Assembly: GCF_000472705.1 (NCBI RefSeq)
Contig: NZ_AXAE01000040.1
Span: forward strand, 1-35,134
Source of the DNA: Mesorhizobium erdmanii USDA 3471
GTDB lineage: Bacteria > Pseudomonadota > Alphaproteobacteria > Rhizobiales > Rhizobiaceae
Direction: 5' to 3'
Length of the DNA stretch: 35,134 nucleotides
The first letter of the stretch is position 1. Each line of letters starts with the position of its first letter. The notes under the pieces are model-generated. The model did no database searches. It saw only the letters and a program-made list of their open reading frames with translations, and was not told the origin of the DNA. A program made the translations under genes and the position numbers. This document shows positions 1 through 8,695 of the stretch, one piece after another.

Positions 1-164
1 AGCCCGGCTTCGCCTTCCGAAAGATAGCGGGCGATCAGCTTATGGCCGCACGTCCGCCCGATCCCGAACTGTCGGCAAAGCGCGCTTACATTCGCGCCCT
101 CCATCGACGCCAATCGGACAAATTCCAGTCTCTGGCTCACCACGCTTCTGTCCCCGAACGGCAT
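1..164 (-). CDS. IS481-family transposase, N-terminal fragment (cut by window edge)
   Basis: Fifty-four codons are visible from an ATG at 164-162 and run off the left edge. The peptide begins MPFGDRSVVSQRLEF and continues with a helix-turn-helix stretch containing SALCRQFGIGRTCGHKLIARY, the N-terminal DNA-binding domain of IS481/IS3-type transposases. The DDE catalytic domain would lie outside the window. There is no frameshift in the visible part, so the gene may be intact. Family assignment rests on the HTH pattern and the end architecture, not on the catalytic core. Confidence 0.7.
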   Translation of the reverse strand, partial: MPFGDRSVVSQRLEFVRLASMEGANVSALCRQFGIGRTCGHKLIARYLSEGEAG

Positions 165-243
165 CCCGAATCTCCTGCGCCAAACGCAAGAAACTGTTCG
201 CGATGTCTCCGAACACCTGTTCGCGATGTCTCCGGTCCAAACA
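1..243 (-). mobile_element. End of an IS481-type insertion sequence (partial)
   Basis: The element runs off the left edge; its transposase start lies at 164 on the minus strand. Between the gene and the presumed end are two exact 18-bp direct copies of CTGTTCGCGATGTCTCCG at 194-211 and 217-234. On the minus strand the sequence from 243 begins TGT, the usual outermost trinucleotide of IS481-family ends. The exact boundary is inferred, because the other end and any target duplication lie outside the window. The element stops about 50 bp short of the rpmE terminator. Confidence 0.6.
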
Positions 244-294
244 GGGTGCAGGAGGAGTGAGCGCTAGCCCGAGGTGATCTACGTCGGCAGCAAC

Positions 295-320
295 AAAAAA
301 CCCGCCACAAGGGCGGGTTT
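295..320 (-). terminator. Rho-independent terminator of rpmE
   Basis: AAACCCGCC (298-306), a 5-nt loop and GGCGGGTTT (312-320) form a perfect 9-bp stem. Read on the minus strand it is followed by a T run (300-295). It lies 24 bp past the rpmE stop codon. Confidence 0.9.
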
Positions 321-344
321 CCGATCTGCAGATTGTTGTTTGGC

Positions 345-566
345 TTAGAGGCCGAACCCCTCAAAGCGCTTCTTGAACTTCGACAGGCGACCACCGCGGT
401 CGAGCAGGGTCTGCTGGCCGCCGGTCCAGGCCGGGTGGGTGGTCGGGTCGATATCGAGGTTCATCGTATCGCCTTCCTTGCCCCAGGTCGAACGGGTCGT
501 GTATTCGGTGCCGTCGGTCATGACGACCTTGATGGTGTGGTAGTCGGGGTGAATGGCGCTCTTCAT
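345..566 (-). CDS. rpmE: 50S ribosomal protein L31 (bL31), cysteine-free type
   Basis: This 73-residue protein starts MKSAIHPDYHTIKV and contains STWGKEG, HPAWTGGQQ and a basic GGRLSKFKKRF tail, all typical of bL31. L31 sits at the central protuberance and bridges the two ribosomal subunits. The zinc-binding CxxC pairs of the E. coli-type protein are absent; there is no cysteine at all, so this is the 'C-minus' form. AGGAACC stands a few bases before the ATG. The gene is monocistronic, ends in a strong terminator and is divergent from the ABC exporter gene. In many genomes the C-minus paralogue is induced by zinc starvation, but here it could be the only L31, as is usual in alphaproteobacteria. 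Confidence 0.95.
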   Translation of the reverse strand: MKSAIHPDYHTIKVVMTDGTEYTTRSTWGKEGDTMNLDIDPTTHPAWTGGQQTLLDRGGRLSKFKKRFEGFGL

Positions 567-770
567 GGCTCGGTTCCTGGCTTGCCGGCGCGGCTGACGG
601 GCATAAGCCTGCGTCGATGCGCCTCTTTTTAAAACTCGAAGCCGCAGCTATTGAGGAGCCACGGCTTCTAAAACGGTCGGCGAGCCTATACATCAGGCGG
701 AATTGAATCACAAGGCCGCGGCAAGCTCATATTGCGGCGCATGGGCTGAAGCGGCTAGAGGAACACCGAG

Positions 771-2570
771 ATGGCGCAATCAAGCAGCGCAGACGAGCGC
801 CGACGCTCGCTCAAGCCGCTCAGGCGCCTGTTTCCCTATATCACCAGATATCGCTCGCTGGTCGTCGGCGCGCTCATCTCGCTGGCCATCGCGGCGGCAA
901 CGACATTGGCGCTGCCGCTGGCCGTACGGCGCATGATCGACCATGGTTTTTCGTCGTCCAGCACAACCTTCATCGCCGAATATTTCGCGGCACTTGTGGC
1001 AATGGCCGCCGTGCTGGCGGCGGCATCGGCCGGCCGCTACTATTTCGTCATTACGCTGGGCGAGCGCGTCGTCGCCGATATCAGACGCGATGTCTTTGCC
1101 CATGTGACGACGCTGTCGCCTGCCTTTTTCGACACCGCGCAGTCGGGTGAGATCGTGTCGCGGCTCGCCGCCGATACCACGCAGGTCAAGTCGGCGGTCG
1201 GCGCCACCGCCTCGGTCGCGCTGCGCAACGTCATCCTCGGCCTCGGCGCTTTGGGAATGATGGTCGTCACCAGTCCGAAACTGTCCGGCCTGGTCATTGC
1301 AGCCATTCCCGTCATAGTGCTGCCGCTGGTCGCCTTCGGCCGCTCGGTGCGGCGCAAGTCGAGGCAAGCGCAGGATATGCTGGCCGATGCCACGGCCTAT
1401 GCCAGCGAACAGATCGGCGCGGTGCGCACGCTGCAGGCCTTCACCAACGAAAAACTGGTCACCGGACGGTTTTCGGGCGCGGTGGAGGCTGCTTTCGAAG
1501 CGGCACGTGCCTCGATCTTCGCCCGCTCCTTCCTTACCTTCTTTGCCATCTTCACCATCTTCTCGTCCGTCGTGGCGGTGCTGTGGTTTGGCTCGCGCGA
1601 CGTCCTCGACGGCGCGATATCGCCAGGCACGCTCGGCCAGTTCCTGCTCTATTCGGTGTTCGCCGCCGGCGCGCTCGGCGCATTGTCGGAAGTCTGGGGC
1701 GAACTTGCCCAGGCAGCGGGGGCGGCCGAACGGCTGACAGAGATCCTGGCGGAGAAACCGGCGATCCAGGCTCCGGCCGATCCAAAGCCGCTACCGGCGG
1801 TCGCCAAGGGCGCCATCGTCTTCGACGACGTCTCCTTCTCCTATCCAGCGCGGCCCGACCGTGCCGCCGTCCACGGCCTGAGTTTTCAGGTCATGCCCGG
1901 CGAGACGGTGGCCATTGTCGGTCCCTCCGGCGCGGGCAAGAGTACGGTCTTTTCGCTGATCCTGCGCTTCTACGATCCCGAGACCGGCAAGATCCTGATC
2001 GATGGCGTCGATGTGCGCCAGGCCGATCCGGTTTCGGTGCGCGGGCGCATCGCCATCGTGCCGCAGGACGTCACCATCTTCGCGGCAAGCGCGCGCGACA
2101 ATATCGGCTTCGGCCGGCCGGGCGCCGGCAATGCCGAGATCGAGGCGGCGGCGAAGGATGCCTTAGCGGACGAATTCATCCTCAAGCTCGCGAATGGCTA
2201 TGACAGCCAGGTCGGCGAACGTGGCGTGACGCTGTCCGGCGGCCAGCGCCAGCGCGTGGCGATCGCCCGCGCCATCCTGCGCGACGCGCCGATCCTGCTG
2301 CTCGACGAAGCGACCTCGGCGCTCGACGCCGAAAGCGAGACGCTGGTGCAGACGGCGCTGGAACGGCTGATGCAGGGCCGTACCACCATCGTCATCGCCC
2401 ACCGGCTGGCAACGGTGCTGAAGGCCGACAGGATCTTGGTCATGGATGGCGGCCGCATCGTCGAGGAAGGCACGCATCAGAGCCTGGTCGCCAAGGGCGG
2501 CATTTATGCCAGGCTGGCCAAGCTGCAGTTCGAGACCGGCGCCAGCGCCTTCAGGGGCGCGGCGGAATAG
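771..2570 (+). CDS. ABC exporter, fused permease/ATPase (MsbA/ABCB-like)
   Basis: The 599-residue half-transporter has an N-terminal six-helix ABC type 1 domain (about residues 30-310) and a C-terminal nucleotide-binding domain. Walker A GPSGAGKST lies near 384-392, the LSGGQRQR signature near 487, Walker B ILLLDEATSALD near 509-520 and the H-loop IAHRL near 542. Length and order match homodimeric exporters of the lipid A/multidrug class at the inner membrane. The substrate cannot be read from sequence; lipid A, a lipid-linked glycan or a drug are all possible. A GAGGAA sequence precedes the ATG. The gene stands alone, divergent from rpmE and convergent with the DUF3857 gene. Confidence 0.9.
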   Translation: MAQSSSADERRRSLKPLRRLFPYITRYRSLVVGALISLAIAAATTLALPLAVRRMIDHGFSSSSTTFIAEYFAALVAMAAVLAAASAGRYYFVITLGERVVADIRRDVFAHVTTLSPAFFDTAQSGEIVSRLAADTTQVKSAVGATASVALRNVILGLGALGMMVVTSPKLSGLVIAAIPVIVLPLVAFGRSVRRKSRQAQDMLADATAYASEQIGAVRTLQAFTNEKLVTGRFSGAVEAAFEAARASIFARSFLTFFAIFTIFSSVVAVLWFGSRDVLDGAISPGTLGQFLLYSVFAAGALGALSEVWGELAQAAGAAERLTEILAEKPAIQAPADPKPLPAVAKGAIVFDDVSFSYPARPDRAAVHGLSFQVMPGETVAIVGPSGAGKSTVFSLILRFYDPETGKILIDGVDVRQADPVSVRGRIAIVPQDVTIFAASARDNIGFGRPGAGNAEIEAAAKDALADEFILKLANGYDSQVGERGVTLSGGQRQRVAIARAILRDAPILLLDEATSALDAESETLVQTALERLMQGRTTIVIAHRLATVLKADRILVMDGGRIVEEGTHQSLVAKGGIYARLAKLQFETGASAFRGAAE

Positions 2571-2634
2571 GACAAAGGGCTTCTCGTCGGCGCAGATAGC
2601 CGTCTGGTTCGCAATACGGCTTCGTGCTGGCAAC

Positions 2635-4614
2635 TTAGTTCGCCTCCGGCTCTGAATAGCCGAAATTGTAGCTCCAGGAGGCGTTGTCGCCCATCTTCCT
2701 GCGCGACCTCAGATACGAACCGATATCCTTGGCGGGAACGCGCTCGTTGATCGTCTTGAGAAACCAGTCGACCTGGAACTCGGTCGGCGTGCTCGACCAG
2801 CGCGCCTTGAAGGCGACATAGGGCGTGATGACATCGTCGGATTTCTCCGGACCGACAAATTCCGCCTTCAGGTTGCGGACGATGCACTGATGGCGCTTGA
2901 ACATCGGGCTGCCGAGCCAGACCGGCCCAGCCCTGCCGACCATGTCCGGCTCCGGCAAATTGCTGATGCCGACATCCGCCTTCAGCGGAAAGTTCTTGAT
3001 GAGATCATCCGCGTCGAGATCATCGGCCGGCAGCTCGTAGGATTCGACCGTGCTGACGACGTTGCCGTCGCGATCGTCATGCGTCGACAACGGCTCCAGG
3101 CTTGTCATCCCCGGATACTGCCGGTTGTAATATTGCAGATAGTCGTCGGCGAGCTTGGTGGCCGATTGCGAAACCAGCCTGTAGCGCATCGAGTCGGCAT
3201 CGGCGTCCCGATAGGTCGTGCTGACCGTCAGCTTGAGCGCCTCACCCTTGAGCTTCGGAAAGTCGAACGCCTCGCTGACGAAGGTGGTCGGCTGAAAAAG
3301 CTCCTTGCGCTCAATCTTCTCCATCCGCGCTTTGCCTGCGACAATCGGCAAGGCAAAGCCATAGTCGGGCGGAACAAGGTTTTCGGCTCTGCCGCCTTGC
3401 AGATAGTTGGTCGCGTCGATCCAGTAGATCTGGCTTTTGATGGTTGCCTTGACGATGACGTGGTCGAAGGCGCGGATCGTCGGCAGCATGTCGCCAAGCG
3501 CCAGTCCGTCATCAAGATCCGTCAGAGCCGGATCGGCCTCGACGCCGAGCCGGCGCAAGCTGGAGGCAAGAAGCAGGGCCTTGTCCTTGCAGTCGCCGAA
3601 GCCGGAGGCGATCACCGTGCCTGGGCTGCGCGGAATATAGGAGCCGCGGCCCATCGACAGGCTGACATAGCGGATGGTGTCCTGGACCAGCCGCATTGCC
3701 TCGATCATCCGGTCCTCAGGGCTGGCATATCTGGCGGCGATGTCATCGAGCTTCGACTGGAACGCGGCCGGCAATTCCTGGTCGAGCCGATAGTAAGGCA
3801 ACATCGCGTCGACGACGTCCTGCCATTTGGCTGTCGAGGAAATCTGGATCGTCGGATAGGTCAGGAAATCCGCCGGCAGGTTCTCCTCGGGCTTGACCGG
3901 GGCAGGGTTGATGCTTTGCCAAGTATAAGTCTTCGACGCGCCGTCGGTTTTGATATCCGGCTGGATGTCGGTGCGGACCTGGTGGATGTTCAAGGGCTGA
4001 TTTGCCGGCCAGATCACCTTCTCGCGGATCAGCGCGACGGGTTCGCCCCATGCCATGGCGACCGAGTGGAAGAACAGATCGGCGCCGACGATCGGTGTCC
4101 TGACGGTGGTCCGGCCATAGTCGATGATGTCGCCGACACGGACATCGTCGACATTCACATAGGCCGTGAGCCAGCCGTCGAATAGGCCTTTCTCGGCATC
4201 CTTCTCGCGCCGGAACACATCGAAAGTCGCTCCGGCCAGCCGGTCGATGACCACGCCGTCGCGGATGATATTCAGCCAGTTCATCGTGATTTGCGACGTC
4301 GCCGGGTCGAATTCGAAATTGATGGCGGCGCCACGCTCCAGCCCGGTGCGGTCGACTATTCTGTAGGCATAACGGTCGAAGGCTTCGATGCCGCCGGGCC
4401 GCTGCCGGATCTGATATTCCGAGACAAGGTTGGAGATGCCGCTCTTGATCCGGCTGTCGAAACGCGGGTCCGCCTTCGGAAGCTCGATTCGGTCGATCCA
4501 GGCCCCTGGGCTGCCCTTGTGGATTTCGGCGTCGGCCAAGGCCGGGGTGCAGAAAACCGTAAAGGCAATCAAGACGAAAAGCCGTGAGATCGCAGAAGAT
4601 GTCACCGGAAGCAC
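2635..4614 (-). CDS. Exported DUF3857 / transglutaminase-like protein
   Basis: This 659-residue protein has a signal peptide (hydrophobic segment 9-22, likely cleavage after about residue 27). A DUF3857-type beta domain follows (about 50-250), then a transglutaminase-like core. The core shows a candidate Cys-His-Asp triad: C342 in SGFGDCKDKALLLA, H385 in FDHVIVKA and D400 in YWIDATN. Such proteins are periplasmic or surface enzymes that cut or rearrange peptide or isopeptide bonds; the substrate is unknown for this family. The C-terminal 200 residues look like further beta structure. The gene is monocistronic and followed on the same strand side by the M32 peptidase gene, but nothing shows that the two work together. 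The alternative is a catalytically silent structural protein, though the triad argues against it. Confidence 0.85.
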   Translation of the reverse strand: MLPVTSSAISRLFVLIAFTVFCTPALADAEIHKGSPGAWIDRIELPKADPRFDSRIKSGISNLVSEYQIRQRPGGIEAFDRYAYRIVDRTGLERGAAINFEFDPATSQITMNWLNIIRDGVVIDRLAGATFDVFRREKDAEKGLFDGWLTAYVNVDDVRVGDIIDYGRTTVRTPIVGADLFFHSVAMAWGEPVALIREKVIWPANQPLNIHQVRTDIQPDIKTDGASKTYTWQSINPAPVKPEENLPADFLTYPTIQISSTAKWQDVVDAMLPYYRLDQELPAAFQSKLDDIAARYASPEDRMIEAMRLVQDTIRYVSLSMGRGSYIPRSPGTVIASGFGDCKDKALLLASSLRRLGVEADPALTDLDDGLALGDMLPTIRAFDHVIVKATIKSQIYWIDATNYLQGGRAENLVPPDYGFALPIVAGKARMEKIERKELFQPTTFVSEAFDFPKLKGEALKLTVSTTYRDADADSMRYRLVSQSATKLADDYLQYYNRQYPGMTSLEPLSTHDDRDGNVVSTVESYELPADDLDADDLIKNFPLKADVGISNLPEPDMVGRAGPVWLGSPMFKRHQCIVRNLKAEFVGPEKSDDVITPYVAFKARWSSTPTEFQVDWFLKTINERVPAKDIGSYLRSRRKMGDNASWSYNFGYSEPEAN

Positions 4615-4786
4615 CCGCCCTTGTGATCCGCACGTCTTTCAACATACCGTCGGATGCTACCAGTGATAGAAAAGTAAAGGCGATCCTGCAATATGCGGGA
4701 ACTCGGTCGTCGCCAGGCGATGACGTCGTATAGCCTTCTTGTCGTGGCTGTCGCTTACCGAAATCGGGTTGGCACGATGGCCGATC

Positions 4787-6271
4787 TCATCCGCCGTAGC
4801 GCTGCTTCAGGTGATTGACGAAATGCACGGCGTTGAGCTTTTCGCCGGTGGCGCGTTCGAGCAGGTCCGGCGTCGACCAGCGCGACCCCTGCGACCATAT
4901 CTTTCTGCGGCGCCAGTCGTTGATGGCAGCGAAATTCCCTTTTGCCAGATCGTCGTCGGCCGACGGATGCTCCCGCGTCAGCGCGGCCCATTGTTGCGCC
5001 GCCATCATCGCGCCCAGCGTGTAGGAGGGGAAGTAGCCGAAGGCTGCGCCCGGCCAGTGCACGTCCTGCATTGGTCCGTCGGCCGGGTTGTCGATGGTGG
5101 AAAGGCCGAGATAGTCGCGCATCTTGGCATCCCAGGCCTCGGGCAACTCGGCGACCTCCAGCCTGCCCGAGACCAGTTCCTGCTCCAGCTCGTAGCGCAG
5201 GATGACATGCAGCGGATAGGTCACCTCGTCGGCGTCGACGCGGATCAGGCCGCGCTCGACGCGATGCACATGCGGCAGGAGATCGTCGAGCGACCAGGCC
5301 TCGCCGAGATGCTTTTCCACCACCGGCAGCGCCCAGCGCCAGAAGGCGGGGTTGCGGCCGACCTGCTTTTCGACGAACAGGCTCTGGCTTTCATGCACGG
5401 CCATGCCGCGCGCCTTGCCAAGCGGCCAGTGCGACCATGCCTTCGGCAGGTTCTGTTCATACAGCGCATGGCCGGTCTCGTGCAGCACGCCCATCAGCGC
5501 CGACAGGAAATCCGATGTCTTGTAGCGGGTGGTGATGCGCACGTCGCTGGGCACGCCGCCGCAGAAGGGATGATGCGACACCGACAGCGAGCCGTGGGTC
5601 AGGTCGAAACCGACCGACGCCATCATGGCCAGGCCGAGTTCGCGCTGCTTGTCGATCGCATAGGTGCCCGAAAGCGGCTTCAGCGGATGCTTGCGCAGCC
5701 GCGCTTCCTGGATCGCCAGCGCCTCCGGCACGAATCCTTTGAGGAAGGCCTTCAGGTCGGCGAAGACGCGGGTGATGTCCGCGGTACGGTTGCCGGGGTC
5801 GAATTGCTCCATCAGCGCGTCATAGGGCGCGAGGCCCAGCACGGCGGAGCGCAGAGCCGCCTCCTCGCGCACCAGCGCCACCACGCCTTCGAGCGCCGGC
5901 TGGAAACCCGCCCAATCGTTCTTGGCGCGCAGATCGCGCCATAGTTGTTCGCAACGCATGCGCGCCGTCGTCTGGCGTTCGACGAATTCGACCGGCAGGC
6001 AGGTCAGGTTGGTGTACTGCCGGCGCAGTTCGGCCAGAGCCGCTCGTTGCTCGTCGTCGAGTGCCTCGCCTTCGGCGGCGGCGATCCAGTCGGCGATTTC
6101 CGGCGCGGTCGCCCTGGCGTGGTACATGCCGGCCAGTGCCGCCATCGCCTCGGCACGCTTTGCGCCACCGCCGACGGCCATATGCGTCGCTTCATCGGCA
6201 CCGAGAATGGCCAGCGCATGCTCAAGCGCTTCGAGCTTGTGGCCGAGATCGTCGAGTTTCTGAAAGGACAT
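4787..6271 (-). CDS. Carboxypeptidase Taq family metallopeptidase (M32)
   Basis: With the start at 6271 (MSFQKLDDL) the protein has 494 residues, the usual M32 length. The reading frame is open to 6328, but the extra 19 residues do not fit the family. The zinc motif HETGH is at 264-268, the downstream metal-ligand motif HESQ at about 293-296, and the family block RVDADEVTYPLHVILR lies further on. M32 enzymes remove amino acids from peptide C-termini in the cytoplasm. There is no signal peptide. A GGAAG sequence lies just before the ATG. The gene is preceded by a composite palindromic repeat (6333-6460). Confidence 0.93.
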   Translation of the reverse strand: MSFQKLDDLGHKLEALEHALAILGADEATHMAVGGGAKRAEAMAALAGMYHARATAPEIADWIAAAEGEALDDEQRAALAELRRQYTNLTCLPVEFVERQTTARMRCEQLWRDLRAKNDWAGFQPALEGVVALVREEAALRSAVLGLAPYDALMEQFDPGNRTADITRVFADLKAFLKGFVPEALAIQEARLRKHPLKPLSGTYAIDKQRELGLAMMASVGFDLTHGSLSVSHHPFCGGVPSDVRITTRYKTSDFLSALMGVLHETGHALYEQNLPKAWSHWPLGKARGMAVHESQSLFVEKQVGRNPAFWRWALPVVEKHLGEAWSLDDLLPHVHRVERGLIRVDADEVTYPLHVILRYELEQELVSGRLEVAELPEAWDAKMRDYLGLSTIDNPADGPMQDVHWPGAAFGYFPSYTLGAMMAAQQWAALTREHPSADDDLAKGNFAAINDWRRRKIWSQGSRWSTPDLLERATGEKLNAVHFVNHLKQRYGG

Positions 6272-6307
6272 GGCGGCTTCCGTGATTGAGGACGGCGCGA
6301 AAAGACA

Positions 6308-6325
6308 CCAACGCAAAAGCGTTGG
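6308..6325. repeat. Short perfect inverted repeat upstream of the M32 gene
   Basis: CCAACGC and GCGTTGG flank a 4-base AAAA loop, giving a 7-bp stem. It sits about 37 bp upstream of the M32 start codon, between that gene and a composite repeat. It could be a leader hairpin or an operator; no T run follows in either direction. Confidence 0.5.
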
Positions 6326-6332
6326 CAACCCT

Positions 6333-6460
6333 CAGTGCGGTTCGCCGTTTCACGGAAACGGCGGACTGCTCCAACTCTTCTTTTGACGCAACTCTCCAGG
6401 AAAGCACTACGCGCTTTTCCCGGGAAAGCCGCTTCACACTTTGCCTGGAATTGCGCTGGA
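6333..6460. repeat. Composite palindromic intergenic repeat, copy 1
   Basis: The segment has two degenerate palindromes joined by a linker. The first is GTGCGGTTC...GGACTGCTC-like; the linker is CAACTCTTCTTTTGACGCAA; the second is CTCCAGGAAAGC...GCCTGGAATTGC-like. It matches the organisation of the copy at 31210-31313 with several substitutions. It fills most of the gap between the divergent M32 and DUF1304 genes. Such elements are dispersed in rhizobial genomes; the role of this copy is unknown. Confidence 0.7.
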
Positions 6461-6536
6461 TGCCGTCCGGCAGATGCGCCTTGCGCAGGCAATGCAGCGC
6501 ATGAAATGCTGCCGGCGACTCAACGGGGAGAGCAAA

Positions 6537-6890
6537 ATGATCGGCAACATCCTGGTCGGGCTGGTGGCCTTGATCCATGTCTACATCGTCTATCTCGAGA
6601 TGGTGCTTTGGGACACGCCGCGTGGGCACAAGGCATTCCGCTTGACGCCTGAATTCGCCAGGGCGTCGAAGGTGCTCGCCGCCAATCAGGGCCTCTACAA
6701 CGGATTCCTCGCCGCCGGCCTGATCTGGGGACTTTACCTTGGCGGCGCCGGTTTTCAGGTCAAGGTCTTCTTCCTGTTGTGCGTGGCGGTGGCCGGCCTC
6801 TACGGCGCGGCGACGGTCGGCCGCAAAATCCTGTTCATCCAGACCGTGCCGGCGGCGGTCGCCCTGATCGCGGTCTGGCTCGGCTGGTAG
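6537..6890 (+). CDS. DUF1304 family small membrane protein
   Basis: The start at 6537 follows a GGGGAGAG sequence and gives 117 residues. Upstream in-frame sequence is repeat-derived, so earlier starts are unlikely. Four hydrophobic segments are visible. Family landmarks include YLEMVLWDTPRG near the N-terminus and LTPEFARASKVLAANQGLYNGFLAAGL in the first half. Members are inner-membrane proteins without a defined function. The gene stands alone and ends about 100 bp from the convergent small secreted protein gene. Confidence 0.88.
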   Translation: MIGNILVGLVALIHVYIVYLEMVLWDTPRGHKAFRLTPEFARASKVLAANQGLYNGFLAAGLIWGLYLGGAGFQVKVFFLLCVAVAGLYGAATVGRKILFIQTVPAAVALIAVWLGW

Positions 6891-6987
6891 GCCGTGCTGG
6901 TGAGGAAAAAGGACGCCCGCGGGATTGGGGTCCCGAAGGCGCCAGGTGTTCCCTTCCTCCTCCTTGAGCTTGCCAGAGGGGATGGCC

Positions 6988-7413
6988 TCAGCCGTTCGGA
7001 TAGTTTCCGCCGTCGGACCCGTCACCCATCATGAAACTGCTGCCGGTATCGATCCTCAGCCGCTGGTCCACGCGGTCGAGGTGACGCATCAGGTCATGAT
7101 ACTGCGCGGCCGGTATCCTGCCGTGGTCCGACGCGGCAATCTTCTCGGCGGCCTGGCTGATCTGGTTGGTGCGCATTTCCAGACGTTGCGCCACGGCCGG
7201 GGTGATGTTGTTGGCCTGTCGTGCGTCGACGATGCCCTGGCGGACGCCTTGAGCCTGTTCGATGAGGGCCTCGACACGCGGGCCCGTCAGGTCGGTCGGA
7301 TCGGTGGCGTCGAGAGCGCCCTTGTGATGGCCCGCGGCATAGGCGCCGGCAAGCGGGGCGACAATGACAATTGCGGCAAGCGTTGCAGTCTTGAGAGATG
7401 CTGATGTGCGCAT
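6988..7413 (-). CDS. Small secreted protein, function unknown
   Basis: The frame is open from 7509, but the start at 7413 (MRTSASLKTATLAA) fits a signal peptide and is preceded by AGGAAG. This gives 141 residues with cleavage near AYAA-GHHKG at about residue 27. The mature protein is mostly helical and polar, with a run of Gln, Ala, Arg and Asp between about 45 and 115 and a Gly/Asp-rich tail. I recognise no domain. It is probably a small periplasmic helical protein. It is transcribed alone, convergent with the DUF1304 gene. Confidence 0.75.
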   Translation of the reverse strand: MRTSASLKTATLAAIVIVAPLAGAYAAGHHKGALDATDPTDLTGPRVEALIEQAQGVRQGIVDARQANNITPAVAQRLEMRTNQISQAAEKIAASDHGRIPAAQYHDLMRHLDRVDQRLRIDTGSSFMMGDGSDGGNYPNG

Positions 7414-7571
7414 GGGGCGCTTCCTCGTGCTAGGAAGGGAGCGGCCACGCCGCCTCGCCTTCCTACCGTGTTGGGTCGTCCAGTTCCGTCGCGTCGCGAT
7501 GGGAGGCATCGCCGGCGGTTCTCGGCCCTGCGCGGCAAGCTAGGAGCGGTTCGGCGTGAAGTGTAATTAAA

Positions 7572-7586
7572 AAAAGATAATCTTTT
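7572..7586. promoter_or_regulatory. AT-rich perfect palindrome between two minus-strand genes
   Basis: AAAAGAT-A-ATCTTTT is an exact inverted repeat in otherwise GC-rich DNA. It lies about 160 bp upstream of the secreted-protein start (7413) and 76 bp after the MotB-like stop (7663). On the minus strand it continues into a T run, so it may be a weak terminator of the MotB-like gene, an operator, or part of an UP-like promoter element. The rest of this 250-bp gap shows nothing else I recognise. Confidence 0.4.
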
Positions 7587-7662
7587 CAGGCCTTGCCGAC
7601 CCCGGCCTGCGCCCTAGAGTTGAGCCGACAAACAACTTCGCGTGAAATGACGTGATGATGGA

Positions 7663-8694
7663 TCAACGTTCGGTGAGCTTCAGTTCAATACGCCGGTTCT
7701 TGTTGCGCGCCTCGTCGGTATCGGCGGGGTCGAGCGGCTGGAACTCGCCGAAGCCGGCAGCCACCAGCCGGTTGGCAGGCACGCCGTTCTCGATCAGGAA
7801 CTTGACCACCGACGTCGAACGCGCCGTCGACAGTTCCCAATTGTCGCGGTAGCGGCCGGTGCCGGAGAGCGGCTTGTTGTCGGTATGGCCGTCGACGCGC
7901 AGTACCCAGTTGATCTCGGGAGGTATTTCCTTCTGCAACTCGATAATGGCATCGGCCAGCTTCTTCATCTCCACCTTGCCGGCGTCGTTGATCACCTCCG
8001 AACCGGTCGGGAACAGCACTTCCGACTGGAAGACGAAGCGGTCGCCGACGATGCGGATGTTCTCGCGGTCGGCGAGGATCTCACGCAGACGTCCGAAGAA
8101 GTCGGAGCGGTAGCGGTTCAATTCCTGTACGCGCTGCGCCAGGGCGACGTTCAGGCGGCGGCCGAGATCGGCGATCTTGGTGTTGGAATCGCGGTCGCGG
8201 GTCTCGGAGACGTTGAGCGCATCCTCGAGCGCGCCGATCTGCTTGCGGAGCGCGGCGATCTGCTGGTTGAGGATCTCGACCTGGCTCAGCGCCTGCTGGC
8301 TGATCTGGCGCTGGCTGTCGAGTTCGCCGCCCAGTTCAGCGGCGCGCTGGTTGGCGGCGGCGCCGGCGCCGGCGCCTTGCGCCAGCAATTGTTCGAGCCT
8401 GCTCTTCTCCGCCTCGGCCGCCGACAGCGACGCCTGCAGGTTGGCAAGCGAATCATCCTTGTCCTGCGCCGTCGAGCGCTCCAGCGCCAGCAACTGGGTC
8501 AGTTCATTGATCTGCGAGTTGAGGCGCGACAGCGCCGTATCCTTGCCCGAGATTTCGCGGCCGAGCAGGAACTGCGCCAGCACGAAGACGGTGAGCAGGA
8601 ACATGATGGCGAGCAGCAGCGTCGACAAAGCGTCGACAAAGCCCGGCCAGTAGTCGATGCGGCGATCCGTACGCCGGCCCCTGGCAAGCGCCAT
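7663..8694 (-). CDS. MotB/OmpA-like peptidoglycan-binding protein of a non-flagellar MotAB-type pair
   Basis: The protein has 343 residues. A single membrane helix (about 19-43) carries a conserved acidic residue, D21 in GFVDALSTLLLAIM, at the place where MotB/TolR/ExbD proteins have their proton-site Asp. A long coiled coil follows (about 50-200). The C-terminal OmpA-type domain contains VDGHTDNKPL and NWELSTARS, the peptidoglycan-binding signature. The start codon is separated by one base from the stop of the upstream MotA-like gene, so the two are translationally coupled and surely form one stator-like complex. There are no flagellar genes nearby. An envelope energy-transducing role is inferred. 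Confidence 0.88.
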   Translation of the reverse strand: MALARGRRTDRRIDYWPGFVDALSTLLLAIMFLLTVFVLAQFLLGREISGKDTALSRLNSQINELTQLLALERSTAQDKDDSLANLQASLSAAEAEKSRLEQLLAQGAGAGAAANQRAAELGGELDSQRQISQQALSQVEILNQQIAALRKQIGALEDALNVSETRDRDSNTKIADLGRRLNVALAQRVQELNRYRSDFFGRLREILADRENIRIVGDRFVFQSEVLFPTGSEVINDAGKVEMKKLADAIIELQKEIPPEINWVLRVDGHTDNKPLSGTGRYRDNWELSTARSTSVVKFLIENGVPANRLVAAGFGEFQPLDPADTDEARNKNRRIELKLTER

Positions 8695-8695
8695 G

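Noticed and set aside
2890..4185. 431-codon open frame antisense to the DUF3857 gene
   Set aside because: It is a shadow of the codon bias of the real gene; it has no ribosome site and no domain.
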